Assembly: GCF_000684975.1 (NCBI RefSeq)
Contig: NZ_BAXZ01000005.1
Location: 310,001-374,000, forward strand
Reading direction: 5' to 3'
Source: Paraburkholderia acidipaludis NBRC 101816
Lineage (GTDB): Bacteria; Pseudomonadota; Gammaproteobacteria; Burkholderiales; Burkholderiaceae
Length of the DNA: 64,000 bases
Positions within the stretch are counted from its first letter, which is position 1. Every line of letters starts with the position of its first letter. Of the stretch, positions 27,939-34,554 are shown piece by piece. Below the pieces are notes generated by a model. It had not been told where the DNA came from and ran no database searches. It worked only from the letters and a program-made list of their open reading frames with translations. Both the position numbers and the translations under genes were made by a program.

Positions 27939-28181
27939 TTAAACGCCTGCTATTCTGAACAGGTCTCCTTTATCCGACGGCGCAAACCTCGCTAGACCAA
28001 TGCGCCGATTGAATAGCTGGACTGCTTTCTCGAAATACTGCTGATCGGTCAGCCTGTGCATGTCCTGTCCGAGCGACCAACCGTTGCCGAGTACGTGCGT
28101 TAGTTCCGGCCTGCTCTCATGCCTGAACGCGAGCGCAAACCGGCGACGTGCTTCTATCTGAGCAGGATTAGCGCGGCTCAT
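27939..28181 (-). CDS. Small island protein, 80 aa, coupled to the mini recombinase
   Basis: Not recognised. Basic and helical N-terminus (ANPAQIEARRRFALAFRHES) and a middle with YFEKAVQLFNRRIGLARF. ATG 28181 overlaps the recombinase stop as ATGA, so translation is coupled and the two products probably act together, perhaps as an accessory or directionality factor (inference). An in-frame GTG at 28184 is an alternative start. Confidence 0.6.
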   Translation of the reverse strand: MSRANPAQIEARRRFALAFRHESRPELTHVLGNGWSLGQDMHRLTDQQYFEKAVQLFNRRIGLARFAPSDKGDLFRIAGV

Positions 28182-28747
28182 CACACGAGGTCCACAGCTT
28201 TGCGCTGCATGTCGTCGTTGACGTCGATGTATCGCTGCGTCGTCGAAATATCTCGATGTCCTGCTAGCGACATCAACACTCGCACGCCGACGCCTTTGCT
28301 TGCCAGATTGGTGATGAACGAGCGCCGGCCGGAATGGCTGCTCGCGCCTTGAATGCCTGCTTCCCTGTAGAGCCAGTGGAAGTACTGACAGAGCGTATTG
28401 GCCGTGAACCCCGCCCGCTTCTGTGTATAGAACAGCGGTTGCTCAGGTCTCGAATTCTTCAAGCTCGCGACATACGCGGCGAGCTCGCGCCGTAACTTCT
28501 GTCCCACGAACACGGTACGGGCGTGTCGCCCTTTGGTCTGCTCTGGAGCAAGTCGAATTTCTGACTTGATCGAACCATCTGCGTCGAGCACATCCCTCAC
28601 AAGCAACGCGGCGACTTCGCCAACACGCATACCAGCCCAATGCGTCAGCAGCACCATCGCTCGATTACGCAGCACATGCCGCCGCAACGAGACGTAGGTC
28701 AGTACCTGCTTTAGTTCCTTTTCGGTGAATGTCTTGGCCTGCTTCAT
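28181..28747 (-). CDS. Mini tyrosine recombinase, catalytic domain only
   Basis: 188 residues. It is just the catalytic half of a phage-integrase/Xer enzyme with all key residues: R41 (GMRVGEV), K72 (TKGRHAR), H138 and R141 (SHSGRRS), H164 (LAGHRD), and Y173 (QRYID). The N-terminal core-binding domain normal in this family is missing. ATG 28747 is preceded by AGGGGG; a TTG at 28762 is in frame. It differs from the large integrase at the left end and may serve another recombination event, such as dimer resolution or inversion. Confidence 0.82.
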   Translation of the reverse strand: MKQAKTFTEKELKQVLTYVSLRRHVLRNRAMVLLTHWAGMRVGEVAALLVRDVLDADGSIKSEIRLAPEQTKGRHARTVFVGQKLRRELAAYVASLKNSRPEQPLFYTQKRAGFTANTLCQYFHWLYREAGIQGASSHSGRRSFITNLASKGVGVRVLMSLAGHRDISTTQRYIDVNDDMQRKAVDLV

Positions 28748-29040
28748 TTTCCCCCTGAACAAAGAAAGTCCATAGCCAGAGGATGTATTCTTTAGTTATA
28801 CGGATCAACAAAGGAATGACACCACGCAGGTGTCAGAGGAAACAAGCACTTACGCGAAAATTAAAGGTTTTAGCAAAAACCTTTTATTTCGACCTGCTGC
28901 CGACATGAGATGTCGGCTAACCGACAAGTGATGTGCGCGCTGCCGTCGAAATTGTCGGTTGCCCAGACAAATTTCCTTGCACGGAGCGCCGTTGCAGTGG
29001 AAGCGGAAGTAAGGGGGGAACTAGGAGAGGAACGGATGTG
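28748..29040. other. AT-rich region with repeated TGTCGG/CCGACA motifs
   Basis: No supported gene. It holds a hairpin at about 28864-28883 (AAAGGTTTT and AAAACCTTT) and four TGTCGG/CCGACA hexamers in alternating orientation: 28900-28905, 28911-28916, 28921-28926 and 28953-28958. GCCGACAT-GAG-ATGTCGGC (28899-28917) is a perfect hairpin competing with TGTCGG-CTAA-CCGACA (28911-28926). Possible roles are origin, operator or attenuator. Confidence 0.5.
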
Positions 29041-29145
29041 ATGTGTATCTGGTTATTTCCTATCGCATGCTCTATCCGTTCCTTGTTCGTCGTATTGTTC
29101 ACATGCAGTTCTTCATCGAAATCTATAACCGTAGTAAATCATTAA
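29041..29145 (+). CDS. Possible 34-aa hydrophobic peptide
   Basis: ATG 29041 opens a peptide with one hydrophobic stretch (MCIWLFPIACSIRSLFVVLF) and a Ser/Thr-rich tail, ending TAA at 29143-29145 just before a terminator. AGGAGAGG at 29023-29030 is a strong ribosome site, but it is best spaced for an overlapping ATG at 29036 that is followed at once by TGA. It may be a small toxin-like or leader peptide; conservation is unknown. Confidence 0.3.
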   Translation: MCIWLFPIACSIRSLFVVLFTCSSSSKSITVVNH

Positions 29146-29169
29146 AGAGCTACTTTACAAGGCTCTTTT
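29144..29169 (+). terminator. Terminator after the 34-aa ORF
   Basis: Arms AAAGAGC (29144-29150) and GCTCTTT (29162-29168) followed by T-rich sequence. Confidence 0.6.
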
Positions 29170-29240
29170 CGTGCTGAAAGCTGCGGAACGATTTCGTTAG
29201 CGACGCAGCCTGGGCAGTTCAGCGGAAAGCTTGCTTACTT

Positions 29241-29735
29241 CTATTCTTCGTCGGGAATGTGCATGTTCCCGACATCCACGTTGTCGGCGCTGCCCAAACC
29301 GACTTCTTTGGTGATGTAGTCGATCCAGCCTTCAGTGCATACAGGTTTGATCTTAATTTCGTTATTTCCGAACGCGGTCTTGTACCATGCTTTATGAATC
29401 GCAGCGGCGATTTCCTCTTGGCTCATCTCCTCTCGGAAATTTCCGAAGGCGCAGTGATAGTGCAGATTCTTACCGGTCGCCTTGCCCTCCAAAACGGGAA
29501 TGACGTACAGGCGTCGAGTCGAATTTCCGAACATGCTGCGATTCAGTCTGTTCATGAAGTGTCGGAAGTTCTTTCGTGCTTCGTCTTCGGTCAGTGTCTG
29601 CGTAGTCATGCCCTTGTCGTTCGTGATTTCACGATACTGCTTCATCGTTAGCGTAACGGCATGCGTCATGCACCATTGGTACTCAAGCAGCCAATCGCGC
29701 GTCTCCCGCTGAATTTGTTTTTGATTGTTTGTCAT
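29241..29735 (-). CDS. HUH-type rolling-circle replication initiator
   Basis: 164 residues. The three motifs of one-tyrosine Rep/relaxase-like HUH nucleases are in order: motif I AVTLT (26-30), motif II HUH as H92-Y93-H94 (NLHYHCAFG), motif III Y140-I-T-K143 (WIDYITKE). Such proteins nick one strand at an origin and stay bound through the tyrosine. No helicase domain is attached. ATG 29735 is chosen because motif I then lies at a normal distance; upstream in-frame sequence runs into the divergent gene's leader. It suggests the island can replicate as a circle. Confidence 0.72.
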   Translation of the reverse strand: MTNNQKQIQRETRDWLLEYQWCMTHAVTLTMKQYREITNDKGMTTQTLTEDEARKNFRHFMNRLNRSMFGNSTRRLYVIPVLEGKATGKNLHYHCAFGNFREEMSQEEIAAAIHKAWYKTAFGNNEIKIKPVCTEGWIDYITKEVGLGSADNVDVGNMHIPDEE

Positions 29736-29786
29736 AGCTGTATTTAGCTCAGCCAGGACAAAAAAACCTATATAACCGAGAAATTC

Positions 29787-29800
29787 TGTTGATTTCAACA
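29787..29800. promoter_or_regulatory. Palindrome between rep and the DUF6641-like gene
   Basis: TGTTGA-TT-TCAACA, perfect, lies midway in the 113-bp gap between the divergent starts. It could be an operator or part of the replication origin. Confidence 0.5.
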
Positions 29801-29848
29801 ATGGGCGAATACATCCTCCTCTGTATCGAAACGACATAGGAGAACTAC

Positions 29849-30295
29849 ATGAGCGCAATCGCAAATCTGAAAATCGTCGCTGCAAAACGCCCCGGTGCAT
29901 TGCCGCAGGTCGTACAGCGTCGTAACCGACTGATCGCGCAAATTTGGGAACAGACAGAACTTGCGAAGGCTCAACAGGCCGGAACGTCGTTTACACCGAC
30001 GAAGTTCCGTTCGGTGAAGGATGCCGAAACCGGCGAACGCCGTAACGTGGAGGTGCAGAAGCGCGTTCGTGCTTGGTGGTGGACTGCGGAAAACGGTCGC
30101 ATTCACATGCACGTGAAATACGGCTCGAAGACGCTGGAACTCGCGAAGGGCAAACAGGCTATCGAAGTCGGTACGCTAAAGGATCTGATTCCGACGCTCG
30201 ACACGCTCAAGGCAGCAGTCGTCGCCGGTGAACTCGATGCGCAGATCGAAGGCGCAAGCAATCAGATGCGGTCGGGCTTTGTTGGCAAGACGTGA
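29849..30295 (+). CDS. DUF6641-like mobile-element protein
   Basis: 148 residues, starting MSAIANLKIVAAKRPGALPQ, with VVQRRNRLIAQIWEQTELAK and a Trp-rich KRVRAWWWTAENGRIHMHVKYG. I recognise this as resembling the DUF6641 family found on proteobacterial mobile elements; function unknown. The basic first half and beta-rich middle suggest nucleic-acid binding. AGGAG precedes ATG 29849. It is divergent from the HUH rep gene. Confidence 0.7.
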   Translation: MSAIANLKIVAAKRPGALPQVVQRRNRLIAQIWEQTELAKAQQAGTSFTPTKFRSVKDAETGERRNVEVQKRVRAWWWTAENGRIHMHVKYGSKTLELAKGKQAIEVGTLKDLIPTLDTLKAAVVAGELDAQIEGASNQMRSGFVGKT

Positions 30296-30300
30296 AATAC

Positions 30301-30329
30301 ATCGGAAGTCCGATAATCGGACTTCCGAT
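30301..30329 (+). terminator. Dyad after the DUF6641-like gene
   Basis: Perfect 14-bp inverted arms (30301-30314 and 30316-30329) around a single A, starting 5 bases after the stop. There is no T-run, so it could also be a protein-binding site. The remainder of the gap to 30543 shows nothing. Confidence 0.55.
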
Positions 30330-30543
30330 CACGCGATGATACTGCGCATCCCAAACGGTGCACTCATCGGGCATGCATCCCCATCACCTGTACGTCGCAG
30401 AATGGCTAGTTTCGGCTATACGATCAAACGTGCAGGATTATCGACAATCGTTTTCACTCTGCGAAGCAGACGAACGGACGACTCCGCAAACTAAACTTCG
30501 TGTGGTAGTTCGCCAAGGGCCACGTTTCCCACGGCACGAAGTC

Positions 30544-30972
30544 TCAAAGGGATTCGCTAATGCGGAGCCATGCTTCGTGGAATTTGGCCTGCTTGTAGGA
30601 TACAACGCTAAGCCAATAAGCGCCGCCATTCGCATCCCGCGTTGCCATCTGCTGCACTTCCTGCCTTGTCAACACATAGCAGACCGGCTGGTCTTCATTG
30701 GCATTAACTGTGACGACCCACCACGCTGAACATAGTGCTTCGAGCGACTTGCCTAGAGGGACGGCATGGTATTTGCTGAGTGCCTTTGACTGGACACCGA
30801 AAAACCTGCTCTCTTCAGCATCCGTCACCATTAGGTCTGAGCCTCGCATGTTACGAACCGTCGGCATGACATGCCATCCGCGTCGAGAAAGCTGCCAAGC
30901 AACATAGTTAAGACCGGCATTTCCAGTCGTCGAATTCCGATAGGATCGGCCAGTATCTGCACCTAAACCCAT
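30544..30972 (-). CDS. PD-(D/E)XK-like nuclease fold protein
   Basis: 142 residues. The N-terminal helix NAGLNYVAWQLSRRGW is followed by strands with D46 (RGSDLMV) and Q61-S-K63 (FFGVQSKA): the D...(E/Q)xK core of restriction-endonuclease-like folds, in the order helix-strand-strand seen in small members. The C-terminus is alpha/beta. It could be a nuclease of the element or a defence effector; activity is unproved. AAGG lies five bases before ATG 30972. Confidence 0.55.
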   Translation of the reverse strand: MGLGADTGRSYRNSTTGNAGLNYVAWQLSRRGWHVMPTVRNMRGSDLMVTDAEESRFFGVQSKALSKYHAVPLGKSLEALCSAWWVVTVNANEDQPVCYVLTRQEVQQMATRDANGGAYWLSVVSYKQAKFHEAWLRISESL

Positions 30973-31065
30973 GAAGCCTTGTCCCGTTAAAATCGCTTAA
31001 TCATGTTGCCCTTGTTGCGTAGCAAGACTGCCCATGCTCGCCATTTATTGCAACATACATCTATT

Positions 31066-31087
31066 TGTGGAGTTTGGTTTCTCCACA
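31066..31087 (-). terminator. Weak hairpin after the LprI-like gene
   Basis: TGTGGAG (31066-31072) and CTCCACA (31081-31087) with an 8-nt loop lie 15 bp past the stop codon; the T-run is poor. Confidence 0.4.
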
Positions 31088-31101
31088 TTTCGGGTGCTAA
31101 T

Positions 31102-31980
31102 TTACCTCCGAAGACCACCACCTCTATATAGGCTTTGTCTGCCAGACCGGCTTGACTCGTAATCCTCCATCAGGAGTGCAGAGAGCAGATTTCCCTTCCC
31201 AACAATCCGCAGGCGCGAATCTTTTGTTTCGTCGGTCTTGGGATCATAGTAGCCCCTTGGCCTTAGGCGGTCATCCACCAGTTCCAGTCGGCCATCCCTC
31301 TTCTGACTGATTCGGCCAATAATGTTGCCTCGCGCGTCCTTTAAGACCTGATCACTCGGTGGCTTTATAGATTTTGTGCGTGCTGAGATGTCGTTGGACG
31401 TCCTCGACAGCCTTCTGTCTCCCTTCGACGAACGCCTGCCACCGGCAAAGAGCTTGAACAGGCCCAACATGATCAAACCAAGTATGACAAGACCACCGCC
31501 TACACTACCACCTTGTGTCGTAACCGCGTTCGAAATTAAAGGTTCTGCGGACCTCTCCACAGTCAGGGGTGGCTGAGTCGCCTGCAGGGATGTTACTTGG
31601 GCCTGACTAGCGCCGGCTTCGCCGCTCGTGGCTAACTCGTGCGACGATTGCCTTGCCAACTCGGACTGCCCCGATTGCATAGACTTCATGAGTTCCTTCC
31701 ACTGGGAAAAGACCTCATCAATACAGTGAACATCCGTGCACGCATCACGCTGCTGCTGCCAGTCGACAAGGTCTTCGCTCGATAGTCGTCCCGAAGCCAG
31801 CAACGATTGCTGCTGCGCGAAGATGCTGTCGTACTCGTTGTTTAGGATGGCATGGTCGCAGATGATACGCCGCGCCGCTTGCTGGGTAGTCTCGCATTGC
31901 AGGTCCCGAGCCGAAACGCTGGTACTTCCGAGTACCACCATGACGAACAGTGTTGTCGTCATTCCCTTGTGCCATATCAC
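31102..31980 (-). CDS. LprI-like (DUF1311) periplasmic domain on a membrane anchor
   Basis: About 292 residues. A signal-like N-terminus (MTTTLFVMVVLGSTSVSA) is followed by an LprI/DUF1311-type four-cysteine helical domain (CETTQQAARRIICDHAIL, then QQQRDACTDVHCIDEVF). After a Ser/Gln linker comes a membrane segment (GGGLVILGLIMLGLFKLF) and a basic cytoplasmic tail with GNIIGRISQKRDGRLELVDD and GYYDPKTDETKDSRLRIVGKG. LprI relatives inhibit lysozyme; here it could guard the wall or signal across the membrane. GTG 31980 with GGGAG upstream is preferred; ATG 31962 is an alternative. Confidence 0.65.
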   Translation of the reverse strand: MIWHKGMTTTLFVMVVLGSTSVSARDLQCETTQQAARRIICDHAILNNEYDSIFAQQQSLLASGRLSSEDLVDWQQQRDACTDVHCIDEVFSQWKELMKSMQSGQSELARQSSHELATSGEAGASQAQVTSLQATQPPLTVERSAEPLISNAVTTQGGSVGGGLVILGLIMLGLFKLFAGGRRSSKGDRRLSRTSNDISARTKSIKPPSDQVLKDARGNIIGRISQKRDGRLELVDDRLRPRGYYDPKTDETKDSRLRIVGKGNLLSALLMEDYESSRSGRQSLYRGGGLRR

Positions 31981-32334
31981 CGCCAACTCCCTGTTTGAAA
32001 CCTCACAGTACGTGATTACGGCGCATGCGTAGAAATCTTTACGTCGAGGAAAACCTACGTCATTTGATGCATCTGCTAACGCACACTTTTCTGCTTATCA
32101 AGGAGAAGTTCCCGGAGTACGTGGCGCCGCTCACAATTTCATGAAAGGTGGAGTAGCCTTTATTGCCACCCATCCTATTATTGCCACGAGGGCTGTCGCG
32201 CTTCCCAGACCGAACCCCACCTTCCGGCTAAAATCCACCCTAACGTCCGCTAATGAGAAAGTTGAGAGGCCACTTCGGGTCAATCGCGGTCTCCGGCCGC
32301 ATAAATATCCGCGACAACGATGGAGACAACAACC
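31981..32334. other. Gap before the small basic protein
   Basis: 354 bp with no convincing gene or clear promoter. Overlapping frames on both strands lack ribosome sites. Confidence 0.4.
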
Positions 32335-32520
32335 ATGAGATACCACGAAATTCTGACCCGATCTGGTCTGCACGAAGTAGCCGACCTTGAGCAACAGCGC
32401 ATCAAAGCGCAGCAGCAGGCTGCCAAGCGTCAGACCGCAGCAGCGAAACGTGCTGACCTGATGCATCGAAAGCAGAAGATAGACAAGCAGCTTTCCGACC
32501 TCAACTCCAAGCCGATCTGA
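32335..32520 (+). CDS. Small basic helical protein, 61 aa
   Basis: MRYHEILTRSGLHEVADLEQ starts a protein that is then almost one helix rich in Gln, Lys, Arg and Ala (QQQAAKRQTAAAKRADLMHR). GGAG nine bases before ATG 32335 supports this start over ATG 32320. Similar short coiled proteins occur in phages and islands; function unknown. Two hairpins follow. Confidence 0.6.
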   Translation: MRYHEILTRSGLHEVADLEQQRIKAQQQAAKRQTAAAKRADLMHRKQKIDKQLSDLNSKPI

Positions 32521-32531
32521 CAGCGTTCGGC

Positions 32532-32598
32532 AAATGTCGGTCGAACCGACATTTGAGCGAAGCGCAAGCCCTGTTCGCACGCAAGTCGAACAGGGCTT
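32532..32598 (+). terminator. Two consecutive hairpins after the 61-aa gene
   Basis: Hairpin 1: AAATGTCGGT (32532-32541) with ACCGACATTT (32545-32554). Hairpin 2: AAGCCCTGTTCG (32566-32577) with CGAACAGGGCTT (32587-32598). Neither has a long T-run. Hairpin 1 shares the TGTCGG/CCGACA core with 28911-28926. Confidence 0.55.
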
Positions 32599-32830
32599 CA
32601 TCGTTGAAGAACCGCGTTTTTCGTGATTTCTCCTGTGTACGATGTACACAGGCTACGCCTGCTGCACTGCGTTTTCTTTGGTTTTGGGGCCACATTGACT
32701 GTAGTACGCAGTGTAGTACAGTTAATTCCTACAAAAATACAACAAGGTTCAGTCGGATGATGTTCGGAGCCGGCCACCGCAGTATCGGCGCAGACTCTCA
32801 CACGATCTCCAAATTTTGCCGGCAAGCTTC
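32599..32830. other. Non-coding right end of the island with repeats
   Basis: No gene. It has a perfect hairpin CCTGTGTAC-GAT-GTACACAGG (32632-32652) and a direct repeat TGTAGTAC (32700-32707 and 32712-32719) embedded in an ACTGTA...TACAGT dyad (32698-32722). These could be arm-type sites for the integrase. Confidence 0.4.
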
Positions 32831-32859
32831 TTGCCAAGAAGTTCAGCCTTAGCTACAAT
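32831..32859 (+). promoter_or_regulatory. Island-borne promoter for the restored tRNA-Pro
   Basis: TTGCCA (32831-32836), a 17-bp spacer and TACAAT (32854-32859). Transcription would begin about 55 nt before the tRNA. It lies outside the 45-bp repeat, so it belongs to the island and not to the original locus. Confidence 0.6.
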
Positions 32860-32916
32860 ACTGGTCTTGCTTGATGACAAACGCGGCGTAACTTGCTGTG
32901 TACGCTGTCAACGCAA

Positions 32917-32961
32917 AAATTCGGGGTGTAGCTTAGCCTGGTAGAGCGCTACGTTCGGGAC
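32917..32961. repeat. Right attachment-site repeat (attR)
   Basis: 45 bp identical to 19323-19367; here it is the 5' half of the intact tRNA-Pro gene. Confidence 0.9.
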
Positions 32962-32998
32962 GTAGAGGCCGGAGGTTCGAATCCTCTCACCCCGACCA
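32922..32998 (+). tRNA. tRNA-Pro, anticodon CGG
   Basis: 77 nt with a full cloverleaf: acceptor stem CGGGGTG/CACCCCG, D-arm AGCTTAGCCTGGTAGAGC, anticodon arm CTACG-TTCGGGA-CGTAG with anticodon CGG, T-arm GGAGG-TTCGAAT-CCTCT, discriminator A and encoded CCA. It reads CCG codons, which are common in this GC-rich genome. The 5' half lies in the attachment repeat and its promoter is island DNA. Confidence 0.97.
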
Positions 32999-33009
32999 GA
33001 ATTTCGAAA

Positions 33010-33039
33010 AAACCGCGCAAGCATTGCGCGGTTTTTTTT
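33010..33039 (+). terminator. Terminator after tRNA-Pro
   Basis: Perfect 11-bp arms AAACCGCGCAA (33010-33020) and TTGCGCGGTTT (33024-33034) with an eight-T run. Confidence 0.92.
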
Positions 33040-33196
33040 CGCCTGCTGTTTTTTGCCAGGAAGCTTTTTGCCAATAAGCGCCAAACAAGCAAGCACGCCC
33101 TACGGGCACGATGGGGCACGACAGCCCGGCCACAACCGGCTGGCAAACGTCCCTCTGCTATAGTCTCCCCATCCGTTTCTCTCACTTTCGCGACGC

Positions 33197-34516
33197 GTGG
33201 ACCACCTCCCGTTATGGGCGCAGATCGGCGCCGTCTTCGTGCTGCTCATCTGCTCCAGCTTCTTCTCCATTTCCGAAACGGCGATGATGGCGCTCAACCG
33301 CCATCGGCTGAAACACCTTGCCAACCACGGCGCGCTCGGCGCGAAGACCACACAGAATCTGCTGGGCCGCACGGATCTGCTACTTACCGTCATCCTGATC
33401 GGTAACAACCTCTTCAACACGATCATCCCGGTTCTCACCACCTCGATCGCGCTGCGCACCTTCGGTCATAACAACCTCGTGCTCTCGGTCGCGACCGGTA
33501 TCGTCGCGTTCCTGATCATCGTGTTCGCGGAAATCACGCCGAAGATCGTCGGCGCGACCTTCCCCGAGAAGATCGCCCTGCCCGCGAGCCTCCTGATCGC
33601 GCCGCTCATGCGCGTGACCAAGCCGGTCGTCTGGTTCGTGAACCTGTTCGCCAACAGCGTCCTGCGTCTGTTGCACATCAACACGGCCAACGCGCACAGC
33701 CAGCGGCTCTCGACCGAAGAGCTGCGCACCATCGTGCTCGAGTCCGGCAGCTTCATGCCGACCAAGCACCGCAGCGTCCTCCTGAACCTGTTCGACCTGG
33801 AGAACATCACCGTCGACGACGTGATGATTCCGCGCCGGCGCATCGAGGCGCTCGACTTCGACGCGCCGCTCGACGACATCCTCCATCAGCTAGAAACCTG
33901 CTATCACAACCGGCTGATCGTCTATCAGGGCGACATCGACCGCGTGCTGGGCGTTCTGCACGTGCGCAAGACGCTGTCCGCGCTGCACAACCAGGAACTG
34001 GAGCGCGACACGCTGCGCGAGCTGCTGGACGAGCCGTATTTCGTGCCCACCGGCACGCCCGTCTTCCAGCAGCTTCAGTACTTCCAGGAAGGCCGCCACC
34101 GCGTTGCGCTCGTGGTCAACGAGTATGGCGAGATGGAAGGCCTCGTCACGCCGGAAGACATCATCGAGGAGCTGATCGGCGAGTTCACCACGACCCTGCC
34201 GCGCAGCGGCGCGGGCCGCGGCGGCTGGAACGAGGATGGCGAGTGCATCGTGCCGGGCAGCATGCCCTTGCGCGAGTTGAACCGCTGGCTGCATCTCACG
34301 CTGCCCACCGACGGTCCGAAGACGCTCAACGGCCTCATCCTCGAAATGCTGGAGGAGATTCCCGAAGGCGACGTGTGCCTGCAGATCGGCGACGTGAAGC
34401 TCGAAGTGCTGCGCAGCGACGACCAGTCCGTGCGCACCGTGAAGCTCTTCAAGCCCGGTGCGAAGCCGCGCGCCAGCACGCTGCAGAAGGCAAAGAAGCT
34501 CTTGCCGGGCCGTTAG
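33197..34516 (+). CDS. CNNM/CorC (HlyC) family membrane protein
   Basis: 439 residues. An N-terminal DUF21/CNNM membrane domain with four hydrophobic stretches (about 5-180, ISETAMMALNRHRLKHLAN) is followed by a CBS pair (about 205-330, MIPRRRIEALDF, then EYGEMEGLVTPEDIIEELIG) and a C-terminal CorC/HlyC FAD-like domain (340-425). Members handle magnesium/cobalt efflux or salt tolerance. GTG 33197 starts the gene. Normal neighbour of tRNA-Pro before the island arrived. Confidence 0.9.
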   Translation: MDHLPLWAQIGAVFVLLICSSFFSISETAMMALNRHRLKHLANHGALGAKTTQNLLGRTDLLLTVILIGNNLFNTIIPVLTTSIALRTFGHNNLVLSVATGIVAFLIIVFAEITPKIVGATFPEKIALPASLLIAPLMRVTKPVVWFVNLFANSVLRLLHINTANAHSQRLSTEELRTIVLESGSFMPTKHRSVLLNLFDLENITVDDVMIPRRRIEALDFDAPLDDILHQLETCYHNRLIVYQGDIDRVLGVLHVRKTLSALHNQELERDTLRELLDEPYFVPTGTPVFQQLQYFQEGRHRVALVVNEYGEMEGLVTPEDIIEELIGEFTTTLPRSGAGRGGWNEDGECIVPGSMPLRELNRWLHLTLPTDGPKTLNGLILEMLEEIPEGDVCLQIGDVKLEVLRSDDQSVRTVKLFKPGAKPRASTLQKAKKLLPGR

Positions 34517-34554
34517 CCGTTCGGCCGAGTGGCGCACGAGTCGCGCGTCGCTCG

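Larger units (their letters stand above)
19323..32961. mobile_element. Genomic island integrated in tRNA-Pro(CGG)
   Basis: About 13.6 kb, bounded by a 45-bp direct repeat (19323-19367 and 32917-32961) that is the 5' half of tRNA-Pro plus five bases. It separates ispB from the CorC-like gene. Contents: tyrosine integrase at the left end, orphan and regulator genes, a STAND NTPase, a mini recombinase operon, an HUH Rep and small genes. Base composition is visibly more AT-rich than the flanks, most clearly at 21.7-22.7 kb and 28.8-30 kb. No structural phage or conjugation genes are seen. Confidence 0.92.

Noticed and set aside
30358..30729. 123-aa plus-strand ORF
   Set aside because: Antisense to the PD-(D/E)XK-like gene, without ribosome site or domain.
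32131..32649. 172-aa minus-strand ORF
   Set aside because: Runs antisense to the small 61-aa gene and through two hairpins; leucine-rich but with no plausible start site.
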